From an uncultured Pseudobutyrivibrio sp. (GTDB taxonomy: Bacteria > Bacillota > Clostridia > Lachnospirales > Lachnospiraceae), in NCBI GenBank assembly GCA_900546435.1, contig URCQ01000009.1, positions 1-64,000 on the forward strand: DNA of 64,000 nt, read 5' to 3'. Every line of letters begins with the position of its first letter. The stretch's first letter is position 1. Positions 34,661-44,215 of this stretch are shown here, one piece after another. Under the pieces are notes generated by a model that made no database searches, was not told where the DNA came from, and saw nothing but the letters and a program-made list of their open reading frames with translations. The translations under genes and the position numbers were made by a program.

Positions 34661-35959
34661 ATGACAATATGTGAATACGACAAAGAAAGTGGTTATATTT
34701 TTCCGAATAATGATGATAGAAAAGTAGTGCATGATATTGGGATGGATAATCTAGAACAGTTGCTAAAACTCGCTGAACAGGATGAGGTGTGGGCACAAAA
34801 TGTTAGAGAGGAAGTGAGACAGCGTCTCCTAGATCCGAGTATTCCACCTACGAGATTCTTGGATGAGAACAGGATTCGTAATACAGCAGGAACAGTAATT
34901 ACATATCCGTTTGGTGAGCGAATTATTACTTTTAATAGCAAGCGACATTTTTATCGCGGAGAAAATCAGGAATATCCTAGTAGCTTGCCTTCTCTTCGAA
35001 GAAAAACGATTGGGATGTCTGCGTATGAAGAAGAGTTGACTTGGATTATTGCGGAAATGCGAATAAGGCAATTTTGGTATTTTATGTGGAAATTTAGTAT
35101 TGTGCCATATTGGGAGGCAAATCTGTGTGATGTCAATTACCATGCGTTAGCGCAGCATTATGGATTGGATACATATCTGATGGATCTGACAAATGATTTT
35201 AAGACAGCATTATTCTTTGCTACCTGCAAATATAATTATGAAGAAGATTGCTATGAGCCGTTGACGCAGGAAGATGTGAATGGCGATTTTAAATATGGAA
35301 TTATTTATCATACGCCAAACTGGACGATTGATTTCAACAATATGGTGTCAAATTTTTGGTATATGGAGCATATGTATGATAAACAAATGCCGGACCTATG
35401 CAGTGGTGACATGGATGGATATGCATTTCAGATTGGGTTTCAACCTTTTCTGCGATGTCATTACCAGAGCGGATATATTTTTCCTATGAGATTTTCATGT
35501 TCGTTGCAGGAGGATTATCGATTTGAAAGATTACGTTTTCGGCAATCGGTGGCTTTGTCTGAACGAGTATTCAATATGATGGACAAAGGTCAGAAGATAT
35601 TTCCACGCGAAGGTATTACAAAGGCGCGCTCTATTATTCAGGACATAAAGGAGTGTACTTCATTTTCAATCTACGATGTAAAGGATATGTGGGATTATGA
35701 TCATGTGAATCGTTCTATTTTTCTTACCATGGAAGATTTATGTACTGCACTTAAAACGAAAGGTATACAGATTGTAAATGACGATGTCGACCAATTTATG
35801 ATTTCTGATGATTTACGAGAAAGCATTAATGCCATGTATGATAATCGGAATGTATTGGATGAGATTGGCGGGATGTTTCATCAGAAGCCAGAAGATGCGG
35901 AGTATCGGCGGAGAAGACGTGAAGAGATTTTACAAGGAGGCATGGATGCGGAAGAATAA
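34661..35959 (+). CDS. FRG-domain protein
   Basis: About 432 residues. ATG 34661 follows GAGG at 9 bases and begins the protein-like part; ATG 34607 and 34628 are alternatives with poorer sites. The FRG domain spans about residues 85-235, with HFYRGEN (the name-giving F/R/G), a SLPSLRRK helix, HYGLDTYLMDLT and FKTALFFA. The family function is not established, but FRG proteins recur in predicted toxin and phage-defence contexts. Its end overlaps the next gene by 14 bases, so the two are produced together. Confidence 0.85.
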   Translation: MTICEYDKESGYIFPNNDDRKVVHDIGMDNLEQLLKLAEQDEVWAQNVREEVRQRLLDPSIPPTRFLDENRIRNTAGTVITYPFGERIITFNSKRHFYRGENQEYPSSLPSLRRKTIGMSAYEEELTWIIAEMRIRQFWYFMWKFSIVPYWEANLCDVNYHALAQHYGLDTYLMDLTNDFKTALFFATCKYNYEEDCYEPLTQEDVNGDFKYGIIYHTPNWTIDFNNMVSNFWYMEHMYDKQMPDLCSGDMDGYAFQIGFQPFLRCHYQSGYIFPMRFSCSLQEDYRFERLRFRQSVALSERVFNMMDKGQKIFPREGITKARSIIQDIKECTSFSIYDVKDMWDYDHVNRSIFLTMEDLCTALKTKGIQIVNDDVDQFMISDDLRESINAMYDNRNVLDEIGGMFHQKPEDAEYRRRRREEILQGGMDAEE

Positions 35960-37310
35960 ATGGTATTGGGTGATTGGAACAATGACTTGCGTGGTGTTAG
36001 GGATAACCTTTGATTTATATTATCATACTGCCAGGGCGCAGAGGAGCGAATTCTTATCATTGATTGCTGTTATAGTAGCTATTTGCACATTGGCAGCGAC
36101 TATATTTATTGCATTGTATATCTATAATAAGGGTAAAAACGATGTGGAAGAAAACGAAGAAGCACAAAAAAACATAGCAAAGAAACTGATGGGCGCAGTC
36201 GTAGTAGAGGCAATTCGATGGCTCATGACAGATGTGGATGAGCGACAAGTAGGCGTTGCAAACCGAGTACGAGAGTATTTGAACCGCTATGAGGAGACGA
36301 TGGCACTGATATTGACAACGAATCAGTTAAAAATATTGTGGCAAATTGTCGAAACAGTGCAAAAGGAAATATCCGATGAAGATGGTGTTTCAACATATAC
36401 CGCAGAGGAAGACAGAGAGTTTTTATTTCGAGATTGGATTAAACCAATTATGGGAAGTGAGTTTCAATGGCGACACAAAATGTGTGGTAACATCTATCAG
36501 TTATTGGATCGTGAAATATATGACTTGCTACAAGCGCTGGGTGTGTATGGGACAGAAGAGAAGTATGATGATAATGTCCACCAGATTTTAGATATATGGG
36601 ATCGAATTCTATTTGAGTTGACTGAGGGCGAATTAGATCAAAATCGAATAGATGTCACGGAAACCTATAATGTATACGAAGATGAAAACTTCAAAAAAAT
36701 GTTCTCTAAAGTAGAAGATATAAGGAATGCAACAAAAATTAAATATCCAGAATCGAATCGTGATAATCAGTATGTCGCTATTTATGATTACAATGAACTG
36801 ATTGCTTATGGCGTGTTCGCCAAGGATTGTGATACATATCACAACTATGGATTGGAAGTAGGATGTAAAAGTACGAAAATATATAAAGGCTATGTACAAG
36901 ATGGGCACTATCACGGAATGGGAATAGAGTATTATAACGACGGCAGAAAGAAGAAAGAGGGATTTTGGGTTGCCGGAGATTTAAAAGCTGGAGTAAAACA
37001 TAACTGCGTGATAGAGTGTACGCAAGGTATTTTAGAGTGGAATGCGGATAAAGAAGACTTCGATGGAACTCCAGATTGTGAAGTGGATTTATTATTTCAA
37101 ATGGACGGATATTCCTTTGATGGTGGTTTGCATATGATCGAGCAGGATGTTGTGGAATTTGGTATAGATAATTATTATGTCGCAGATTATAAGTTCGCTG
37201 GGAAGAATGGTGGGCTATTTACAAATATTATCTCACTTGATGTTTTCCTTAATGCTTATTATCCTAAAGCTCTCAAGCGAATAAAAGAGTTACAGGAATA
37301 CTATGAATAA
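35946..37310 (+). CDS. membrane protein with MORN-like repeat, partner of the FRG protein
   Basis: 454 residues from ATG 35946, 5 bases after AAGGAGG and inside the FRG gene. Two transmembrane segments (about 7-25 and 37-60) are followed by a large cytoplasmic helical region (65-285) and a MORN-like repeat (YKGYVQDGHYHGMGIEYYND). MORN repeats bind lipids or proteins. The layout (soluble FRG protein plus membrane partner) resembles effector/membrane pairs in defence islands, but no such system with these two parts is known to me. A terminator follows at 37476. Confidence 0.65.
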   Translation: MRKNKWYWVIGTMTCVVLGITFDLYYHTARAQRSEFLSLIAVIVAICTLAATIFIALYIYNKGKNDVEENEEAQKNIAKKLMGAVVVEAIRWLMTDVDERQVGVANRVREYLNRYEETMALILTTNQLKILWQIVETVQKEISDEDGVSTYTAEEDREFLFRDWIKPIMGSEFQWRHKMCGNIYQLLDREIYDLLQALGVYGTEEKYDDNVHQILDIWDRILFELTEGELDQNRIDVTETYNVYEDENFKKMFSKVEDIRNATKIKYPESNRDNQYVAIYDYNELIAYGVFAKDCDTYHNYGLEVGCKSTKIYKGYVQDGHYHGMGIEYYNDGRKKKEGFWVAGDLKAGVKHNCVIECTQGILEWNADKEDFDGTPDCEVDLLFQMDGYSFDGGLHMIEQDVVEFGIDNYYVADYKFAGKNGGLFTNIISLDVFLNAYYPKALKRIKELQEYYE

Positions 37311-37475
37311 AAATCGGATGGAAAAATCTTACCCTATGATTGAAGTTTTTGAGGGATATTCCTTTACAACGGTAAAAGGGTTATGATTTCAGTATGCAGT
37401 AAATGGAAATGAAATACAGATTAATCGAAAGAAAAATCTGTAACAAGAAGTCGTGTGAAAATTTGTTGAAATTAT

Positions 37476-37527
37476 ATAGCCATAGCAAATGCTTAGAGTA
37501 GCAAATGGTATGGCTATTCTGTTTTTT
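37476..37527 (+). terminator. terminator after the FRG/MORN module
   Basis: ATAGCCATA pairs perfectly with TATGGCTAT and is followed by TCTGTTTTTT. Confidence 0.75.
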
Positions 37528-37572
37528 CGTGTGATGATTTATCGGACGATAATGATTTGAAGTATAATATGT

Positions 37573-38003
37573 CTACTTCTGCGATGCCAGTTGAGCTTGT
37601 AATTCTGCGATGATGCGATCCTTTTCGGCAATTGTGTTATCTTTCTCGAGAAGAGAATTAGCCTGCATGTTAATGGTCTGTGATTGTGTAGCAAGTTCTG
37701 CTTCTTGTTTCTTGATTAAATCGTTCCGATATTTTTCCTCGATTTCGGCACGTTCCCTAAAGTAGCACATATCGCGGATGGTCTGGTCAGAGCTCATGGT
37801 AAGAAGAACCTGTGCACCATCATCCATGTATTCGTTGTTTTTTGTGATCATACGCAATCCCTCCCAAGTGGTCGCCCGGAAGAGGGCAGCCCACCTATCA
37901 ATACCAAAGCATTTGTCTTCTTCGGTAGTCCTATTTATCTGTGGCAAGTCCAACACATTTAAGGAAAGTTTTCTACTGTATGTTTGCTGGGTGCGGATGT
38001 TCT
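37573..38003 (-). pseudogene. Rpn-family nuclease/transposase, 5'-truncated fragment
   Basis: The minus-strand frame begins abruptly at 38003 within IRTQQTYSRKL and continues through LPQINRTTEEDKCFGIDRW and ALFRATTWEGLRMI to a coiled-coil tail (IAEKDRIIAELQAQLASQK). This is the C-terminal half of an Rpn protein; the N-terminal nuclease core is missing. It complements the fragment at 33850-34344. Joining the two across the shared 79 bp gives a complete gene of normal family length. Confidence 0.75.
37925..38003. repeat. 79-bp direct repeat, copy B
   Basis: Partner of 33851-33929 (five mismatches). Similarity ends exactly at 38003 on one side and, for copy A, at the ICE junction on the other. 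Confidence 0.9.
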
Positions 38004-38185
38004 AAAATACCTTTACATTATCAGAAATACTATGTATACTGACACTATCTTTTTTCGTTTTTATTATAATTATTCTAAAGAGTCGTATCGATTCAGAATC
38101 TCAAGTGAGAAAATAATAGGTAAGATGAAGCATTTGTACTTGCGAACTTTCATGTAAATAACGTAAGATAAGGAGAGAGTTGTGT

Positions 38186-39178
38186 ATGGTGCAGCAAAAA
38201 TTAGAATTAAAACCAGATGCTGTTTTAAAACAATACTGGAATGATAATGAGCATTTTGCAGATTTTTTCAATGCAGTGTTGTTTCAAGGGGAAGCGGTCA
38301 TAAAATCGCAGGATTTATGTGACGTAGATTCACAGGAAACAACGGTAGTGGAAAATAAGAAAATGATGAGAAGTATGCAAATGACGCGGGATGTGGTAAA
38401 ACTGTGTAAGCACTCTAACAAGCATAATGTTGAATTTGTTTTGCTTGGTATGGAATCACAGGAACATATTCACTATGCGATGCCTATGCGCGTGATGGGA
38501 TATGATTATATAGCATACAAGAAACAATATGATGCAAACGCTAAAAGTTATAAGGAAGCATCAGGTGTAACGGAGGATGAGTATCTGTCACGGATGCGAA
38601 AAGCGGATAGATTCATCCCGGTGATTACAGTTGTTGTATATTATGGGGAAAAGCCGTGGGATGCAGCAACATCTTTACATGCGATGTTAGTTTTAGAAGA
38701 TGTGGTAAAACCATTTGTAAATGACTATAAGATGCAATTGGTAGAGGCACGAAAGAATAAACTTCACTTTCACAATATAAATAATCAGGATTTGTTTCAG
38801 CTGTTGGCAATTCTTCTGAATAATACAAGACAAAAGGACTTGATAAAACAGGCGGCAATTGCATATACCAAGGAGCACAAAGTGGATAAAAGTGTTGTGA
38901 TTACTGCAGCGGGTGCTGCAAATTGTAAATTAGACTATAGTCAGATGGAAACGAAAGGAGAGGTTGATATGTGTACGGTATTTGAGGAAACATGGCAGGA
39001 GGGACTGAATGAAGGACTTGAGAGAGGAATAGAACAAGGAATAGAGCAAGGGGTTTCGCAAGGAGAAAATAATCTGATTTGTAAAATGCATCGGAATGGT
39101 ATGTCGATTCGTGATATAGTAATTCTTACAGGTCTGACCGAAAAACGTATACAGGAAGCACTGCGAAATGAATCGTAA
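38186..39178 (+). CDS. Rpn-family recombination-promoting nuclease/putative transposase, intact
   Basis: 330 residues from ATG 38186, 8 bases behind AAGGAGAG. The N-terminal PD-(D/E)xK-like region is divergent (DVDSQETTVVENKKMMRSMQ), then come HNVEFVLLGMESQ, a PVITVVVYYG strand and a long helical part. The C-terminus has EGLNEGLERGIEQGIEQGV repeats typical of the family and a final helix-turn-helix-like segment. It is only distantly related to the two fragments nearby. These proteins occur in many paralogs in gut Clostridia. Confidence 0.85.
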   Translation: MVQQKLELKPDAVLKQYWNDNEHFADFFNAVLFQGEAVIKSQDLCDVDSQETTVVENKKMMRSMQMTRDVVKLCKHSNKHNVEFVLLGMESQEHIHYAMPMRVMGYDYIAYKKQYDANAKSYKEASGVTEDEYLSRMRKADRFIPVITVVVYYGEKPWDAATSLHAMLVLEDVVKPFVNDYKMQLVEARKNKLHFHNINNQDLFQLLAILLNNTRQKDLIKQAAIAYTKEHKVDKSVVITAAGAANCKLDYSQMETKGEVDMCTVFEETWQEGLNEGLERGIEQGIEQGVSQGENNLICKMHRNGMSIRDIVILTGLTEKRIQEALRNES

Positions 39179-39232
39179 CACAGAACGGTATATAGTAGAA
39201 GAACAAAATAATATGCGTTCATAAGAGAAAGA

Positions 39233-39267
39233 TGTGGCTATGACAACCTGTTATGGCCACGTTTTGA
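39233..39267 (+). terminator. terminator after the intact rpn gene
   Basis: GTGGCTAT pairs with ATGGCCAC, followed by GTTTTG. Confidence 0.65.
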
Positions 39268-39324
39268 GTTTATTGGTCGTATGTAATTTGGATTATTAGT
39301 CAGATGGAAGGCGAAAGGAATAAA

Positions 39325-39807
39325 ATGAGTGAAAAAAATAAATCTGTCGTATGGTTTATCATAACAATCGTGTGGATGACGGTCATTTTTTGCTTTTCTG
39401 CACAGCCGGCAGATGTATCTACAGATACTAGTTTGCATGTGGGAATGACAATTGGACATATGATTGTGCCAGGATTCTCGGAAATGTCAAAAGAAGAACA
39501 GATGGATTATGCAGAAAAAATAGAATTTCCCGTGCGAAAAATGGCACATGCGACAGAGTATGTGATTTTGGGCTGTTTACTGACAAACCTGTGTCTGTCG
39601 CTTTCTATGAAGAAAGCGTACATGTGGGGCTGGCTTATGGGAAGTGCATATGCAGCAACCGATGAATTTCATCAATTGTTTGTGCCGGGGCGAAGCGGTC
39701 AGATTACAGATGTGATGCTTGACAGTGTCGGATGTCTGATTGGTTGCTTGGTGACATGTTTGATTTTGCACCTTGTGAGAAAACATGTATCTTTCCAAAC
39801 CCACTAA
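39325..39807 (+). CDS. VanZ-family membrane protein
   Basis: 160 residues from ATG 39325 after GAAAGGAA. It has four membrane segments and the VanZ signature: WMTVIFCFSAQPA near the N-terminus, RKMAHATEYVILG in the middle, then TDEFHQLFVPGRSGQITDV. VanZ gives low-level teicoplanin resistance in enterococci, but most family members have no known role. It stands alone at the edge between the accessory island and the housekeeping region. Confidence 0.9.
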   Translation: MSEKNKSVVWFIITIVWMTVIFCFSAQPADVSTDTSLHVGMTIGHMIVPGFSEMSKEEQMDYAEKIEFPVRKMAHATEYVILGCLLTNLCLSLSMKKAYMWGWLMGSAYAATDEFHQLFVPGRSGQITDVMLDSVGCLIGCLVTCLILHLVRKHVSFQTH

Positions 39808-39834
39808 ATTATGATAGAATTACAAGGATATATA

Positions 39835-39877
39835 ACGTGTGTTCGAAACCATCCACACGTAAAACAAAACTAAGGAG
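39835..39877 (+). promoter_or_regulatory. preQ1-I riboswitch
   Basis: ACGTGTG (39835) pairs with CACACGT (ending 39860), enclosing a TTCGAAACCATC loop. The A-rich tail AAAACAAAACTAAGGAG then contains the conserved CTA and the ribosome site of queT. This fits the compact preQ1-I H-type pseudoknot, in which ligand binding hides the ribosome site. Control is therefore likely translational. Confidence 0.8.
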
Positions 39878-39885
39878 AATTAAAT

Positions 39886-40380
39886 ATGAAAAAAACAAAT
39901 GCGTTACGATTGACTCAGGCCGCAATGATTGCGGCTATTTATGTGGTGTTGACTTACTTTATCAGTGCGTTTGGATTGGCAAATGGCGCTATTCAGGTAA
40001 GAATCTCGGAGGCACTTACCATCCTTCCGATTTTTACACCGGCTGCAATCCCGGGACTGTTTGTGGGATGTCTGCTCAGTAACATTTTGACAGGCTGTAT
40101 GGCACTTGATGTTGTATTTGGAAGTATTGCTACATTGATTGGAGCAGTTGGTACCTACTTACTTAGAAAGACAAAGTTTGTATTTACCTTGCCGCCAGTG
40201 ATCGCGAACACCATTATTGTACCGCTGGTACTGCGCAATGTGTATGGTCTTGAGGATGCTGTATGGTATCTTATGTTGACTGTAGGCATTGGAGAAGTGA
40301 TTTCTATATGCATTCTTGGTATGATTTTAAAGCAGGCATTATGGAAAAATCGCTTTAAAATCTTTAAAACAGAAGAGTAA
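39886..40380 (+). CDS. queT: QueT-family queuosine precursor transporter
   Basis: 164 residues with five or six membrane segments. The QueT pattern is clear: AAMIAAIYVVLTYFI, then VRISEALTILPIF and AIPGLFVGCLLSN. It is the substrate-binding S component of an ECF transporter that imports a queuosine precursor (preQ1 or preQ0); the energising module must be encoded elsewhere. The preQ1 riboswitch directly upstream supports this assignment independently. Confidence 0.92.
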   Translation: MKKTNALRLTQAAMIAAIYVVLTYFISAFGLANGAIQVRISEALTILPIFTPAAIPGLFVGCLLSNILTGCMALDVVFGSIATLIGAVGTYLLRKTKFVFTLPPVIANTIIVPLVLRNVYGLEDAVWYLMLTVGIGEVISICILGMILKQALWKNRFKIFKTEE

Positions 40381-40428
40381 TTCCTGCAACGCATATGTGT
40401 TTGCAATTTAAAAAGAAAGGATACGATT

Positions 40429-42195
40429 ATGAAAGAAATCTTGGATTTAATCCGACAGGAAATAACAGATGCTTTTGTAGCATGTGGCTACGATGAAAAA
40501 TATGGAAGAGTATCGTTGTCTAACAGACCTGATCTGTGTGAGTATCAGTGTAATGGTGCTATGGCAGCAGCAAAAGAATATAAAAAAGCACCTATCGCAA
40601 TTGCTACTGAGGTAAGTGAGAAATTGCAGGACAACCCAATGTTTGAAAGTGTTATTGCCTGCCCTCCGGGATTTTTGAATCTGATCTTAGATGCAGCGTA
40701 TCTGACGGACTATGTCAATGCGATGGCAGAAGATGAGCGTGGCGGTGTAGAAAAAGTTACAGAGCCAAAGACCATTATGATTGATTACGGCGGACCAAAT
40801 GTAGCAAAGCCACTTCATGTAGGACATCTTCGTTCCGCAATCATTGGTGAGAGCATCAAGCGTATCGGTAAATTCATGGGAGATAACATGATTGGTGATG
40901 TGCATCTGGGAGACTGGGGTCTGCAGATGGGACTTATTATTACAGAGTTGCGTTTGCGCCAGCCGGATCTTTGCTACTTTGATCCGGATTATACCGGGGA
41001 ATATCCAAGTGAACCACCATTTACCATCAGCGAATTAGAAGAAATTTATCCGACAGCCAGTGGTAAATCAAAAGAAGATCCAGCATACAAGGAAGAAGCT
41101 ATGACAGCAACATTTGAATTGCAGCATGGTAATCGTGGATATCAGGCATTGCTTGCGCATATTTTAAATGTATCGGTAAGTGATCTGAAGAAAAACTATG
41201 AGAATTTAAATGTATCATTTGAACTGTGGAAGGGTGAATCTGATGCACAGCCATACATTCCAGACATGGTAGAGAAGATGAAAAAAGATGGTTATGCCTA
41301 TGTCAGCGAGGGAGCGTTGGTTGTTGATGTAAAAGAAGACACCGATACCAAAGAAATTCCACCATGTATGATTTTGAAATCAGATGGGGCATCTTTATAT
41401 GATACAACAGATCTTGCAACACTTGTATGGCGTATGGAAGATTATCATCCAGACAGTGTGATTTATGTTGTAGATAAGCGTCAGGAATTACACTTTATCC
41501 AGGTGTTCCGTTGTGCTAGAAAGACAGGTATCGTGCCGGATACCACAGACCTTAAGTTCATTGGTTTTGGTACGATGAATGGAAAAGATGGTAAGCCGTT
41601 TAAGACCAGAGAAGGTGGCGTTATGCGTCTGGAAACATTGGTTTCTGAAATCAATGACAAGATGTATGAGAAGATTATGGAAAATAAGACAATGGATGAA
41701 GCAGAAGCAAGAAAGACAGCACAGACGGTTGCACTTTCTGCAATCAAGTATGGAGATCTTTCCAACCAGGCTTCTAAGGATTATATCTTTGACATTGATC
41801 GTTTTACTTCTTTTGAAGGAAATACAGGTCCATATATTCTCTATACCATCGTTCGTATGAAGTCTATTTTGCATAAATACGAAGAGACAGGTAAGAGCGC
41901 AGCAGGAGCCAAGATTTTAACAGCAGAGACAGAAAGCGAGAAGTCTTTGATGTTAGAGCTTGCGAAGTTTAACAGCGCAATGCGTGGTGCCTATGAAGAA
42001 AATGCACCTCATAGAATTTGTGCTTATATTTATGATTTGGCAAATGCGTTTAATCATTTCTATCATGAGACAAAAATTATGGCAGAAGAGGATCAGGCAA
42101 AGCAGGCAGGCTACATCCGCTTGTTAGAAACAACAAAGAATGTACTCGAAATCTGTATTGATTTGCTTGGATTTAGCGCACCGGAAAGAATGTAA
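40429..42195 (+). CDS. argS: arginine-tRNA ligase
   Basis: 588 residues, normal for the enzyme. It joins arginine to its tRNA in the cytoplasm. The N-terminal Arg-tRNA-synthetase domain is followed by the class I catalytic core with NVAKPLHVGHLRS (the HIGH motif as HVGH). The second signature appears as GKPFKTREGG, normal for ArgRS. The C-terminal anticodon-binding (DALR) domain contains NHFYHETKI. The start follows AAAGAAAGG. The stop is 2 bases before the radical SAM gene, so they are co-transcribed. Confidence 0.97.
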   Translation: MKEILDLIRQEITDAFVACGYDEKYGRVSLSNRPDLCEYQCNGAMAAAKEYKKAPIAIATEVSEKLQDNPMFESVIACPPGFLNLILDAAYLTDYVNAMAEDERGGVEKVTEPKTIMIDYGGPNVAKPLHVGHLRSAIIGESIKRIGKFMGDNMIGDVHLGDWGLQMGLIITELRLRQPDLCYFDPDYTGEYPSEPPFTISELEEIYPTASGKSKEDPAYKEEAMTATFELQHGNRGYQALLAHILNVSVSDLKKNYENLNVSFELWKGESDAQPYIPDMVEKMKKDGYAYVSEGALVVDVKEDTDTKEIPPCMILKSDGASLYDTTDLATLVWRMEDYHPDSVIYVVDKRQELHFIQVFRCARKTGIVPDTTDLKFIGFGTMNGKDGKPFKTREGGVMRLETLVSEINDKMYEKIMENKTMDEAEARKTAQTVALSAIKYGDLSNQASKDYIFDIDRFTSFEGNTGPYILYTIVRMKSILHKYEETGKSAAGAKILTAETESEKSLMLELAKFNSAMRGAYEENAPHRICAYIYDLANAFNHFYHETKIMAEEDQAKQAGYIRLLETTKNVLEICIDLLGFSAPERM

Positions 42196-42197
42196 TT

Positions 42198-43145
42198 ATG
42201 GAATACTATTCACTGAATGCATATCTGCGCCACACGTTTGGAACGAAAGTTTATAAAATTTCCTTGGATGCAGGTTGTTCCTGCCCAAACCGGGACGGAC
42301 TTATCGATACGAGAGGATGTATCTTTTGTTCCGCTTCCGGAAGTGGAGATTTTGCGGAACACTTGCAGATGCAGGAGATTTTATATAAGTGTCGTGACAA
42401 GCAAGTGCTATGTGCAGCGGACATACAAATGCTGCATCAGGCAGTACATGCGCAGCTGGAAGCAGGCAAAAAGCGAGTGAAACAAAAGAATAAAGATGGT
42501 AAATACATTGCGTATTTTCAGGCGTATACGAATACGTATGCGCCTGTTTCTTATTTAAAAGAGATTTTTAATGCAGCGATAGAGGCGGATGATATTGTGG
42601 CATTATCCATTGCGACACGTCCGGACTGTCTGGATGTTGAAGTGCTGTCCCTTTTGGAAGAGCTTTGCACAAGAAAGCCTGTGTGGGTGGAGTTGGGATT
42701 ACAGACCATTCATGAAGATACGGCAAAGGATATCCGGCGCGGCTATGCACTGCCTGTTTATGATGAGGCAGTCAGACAGCTGCGAAAGCGTGGCATCGAA
42801 GTGATTACGCATGTGATTCTAGGTCTTCCGGGAGAGACGAAAGATATGATGAAGGAGACAGTTGCATATGTTGGCAGCAGTGGTGTACAAGGAATCAAGC
42901 TACAGCTTCTTCATGTGTTGAAAGGAACGGATCTGGAACAGGAATATCTTGCAGGTCGTTGTCCGGTATTTACGATGGAAGAATATGTAGAACTCGTGGC
43001 CGATTGTCTGGAACGATTACCAAAGGATATGGTGATTCATCGCATGACAGGAGATGGCGATAAGAAACAACTGGTGGCGCCACTCTGGAGTGCAGATAAA
43101 AAACGCGTGTGGAATGCATTACAAAGAGAAATAGCAAAGCGTTAG
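42198..43145 (+). CDS. TIGR01212-family radical SAM protein
   Basis: 315 residues. The iron-sulfur cluster motif is CSCPNRDGLIDTRGCIFC, the spacing typical of the TIGR01212/YhcC group, followed by YFQAYTNTYAP, a SIATRPDCL strand and a LPGETKDMM motif. It probably uses S-adenosylmethionine radical chemistry on RNA or a related substrate; the reaction is unknown. It is coupled to argS and ends before a perfect terminator. Confidence 0.9.
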   Translation: MEYYSLNAYLRHTFGTKVYKISLDAGCSCPNRDGLIDTRGCIFCSASGSGDFAEHLQMQEILYKCRDKQVLCAADIQMLHQAVHAQLEAGKKRVKQKNKDGKYIAYFQAYTNTYAPVSYLKEIFNAAIEADDIVALSIATRPDCLDVEVLSLLEELCTRKPVWVELGLQTIHEDTAKDIRRGYALPVYDEAVRQLRKRGIEVITHVILGLPGETKDMMKETVAYVGSSGVQGIKLQLLHVLKGTDLEQEYLAGRCPVFTMEEYVELVADCLERLPKDMVIHRMTGDGDKKQLVAPLWSADKKRVWNALQREIAKR

Positions 43146-43240
43146 CATTGCGACAAATGGAAGCATTTGTATAAGTTTTACGACATGCAGACAGCTTTGT
43201 ATATGTGAAATATAAAGTAAATATGTAAAAAATATAAAAA

Positions 43241-43273
43241 GTTTTTGTCGTTTTTTTGACAAAAACTTTTTTT
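43241..43273 (+). terminator. terminator after the radical SAM gene
   Basis: GTTTTTGTC pairs perfectly with GACAAAAAC and is followed by seven T. The remaining gene-free bases before 43490 are AT-rich and contain a TATAAT at 43311, a plausible -10 for the ATP synthase operon, but no good -35. Confidence 0.85.
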
Positions 43274-43489
43274 GTTGAAAAACACCTCTTTTTTTGGCAA
43301 AAAAACAATGTATAATTTGCACAAAACAAAAAATAAAAAAACATAAATTATGGAAAATGTACATGAAAAAATACAAAAAAATCAGGGAAAAAAGTGTGCG
43401 CTGGTAAAGATTGACATTGAAAATTTGCAAGATTAAAATCGTAACGTAAATTAAGAAAAATACTATTTTTTAAGAAAGGAGGTATACAG

Positions 43490-44176
43490 ATGGATGCTCT
43501 GGTAAATGGTCTGATGGAAGAGTTAAACTGTGAGACAGTCTTTACCATTCCACTATTTGGAGGAATTCCCATTTATGAATCTGTTGTTGTTACATGGATT
43601 ATCATGGCGGTACTTGCCGTTATTTTCTTCTTATTAGGAAGAAACTTAAGCATACAGAATCCGGGACGGAGACAGATTGTTGTGGAAACAGGTGTTAAGT
43701 TCTTACACGACTTTTTTGATGAGACCGTAGGAGAGAAAGGAAAAGTATATATTCCATATCTCTCTGCTGTAGCCATCTACATTGGTGTGGCGAATCTGAT
43801 AGGTCTTTTGGGATTCAAACCACCAACGAAGGATATGAATGTCACTGCGGCATTGGCACTGATGAGTATTATATTAATCCAGGTATCAAGCATACGTGCG
43901 AAAGGCACAAAAGGCTGGGTAAAAAGTTTTGCAGAACCCATGCCGGTCGTTTTGCCGATTAATATTTTGGAATTATTTATCAAGCCATTGTCCCTATGTA
44001 TGCGACTGTTTGGTAACGTCTTAGGTTCTTTTGTTATCATGGAACTTTTGAAAATGGTTGTACCGGCAGTGGTACCGGCAGTTTTTAGCTGCTATTTTGA
44101 TATTTTTGATGGTCTGATACAAGCGTATGTATTTGTATTCCTGACCGGGTTGTTCATAAAGGAAGCAACCGAATAA
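43490..44176 (+). CDS. atpB: ATP synthase Fo subunit a
   Basis: 228 residues with five to six membrane helices, the proton or ion half-channel subunit. The conserved arginine helix is visible as LSLCMRLFGNVLGSF, and the last helix as QAYVFVFLTGLFI. It starts after AAGGAGG and is the first gene of the operon; no atpI is seen before it. The protein works with the c ring at the membrane. Confidence 0.95.
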   Translation: MDALVNGLMEELNCETVFTIPLFGGIPIYESVVVTWIIMAVLAVIFFLLGRNLSIQNPGRRQIVVETGVKFLHDFFDETVGEKGKVYIPYLSAVAIYIGVANLIGLLGFKPPTKDMNVTAALALMSIILIQVSSIRAKGTKGWVKSFAEPMPVVLPINILELFIKPLSLCMRLFGNVLGSFVIMELLKMVVPAVVPAVFSCYFDIFDGLIQAYVFVFLTGLFIKEATE

Positions 44177-44215
44177 ACAAAATGAAAAATATGTAAAGAA
44201 AAAGGAGAAAAAATT

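Noticed and set aside
43146..43489. Possible atpI or small gene before atpB
   Set aside because: The stretch is AT-rich, contains a terminator and has no plausible coding frame.
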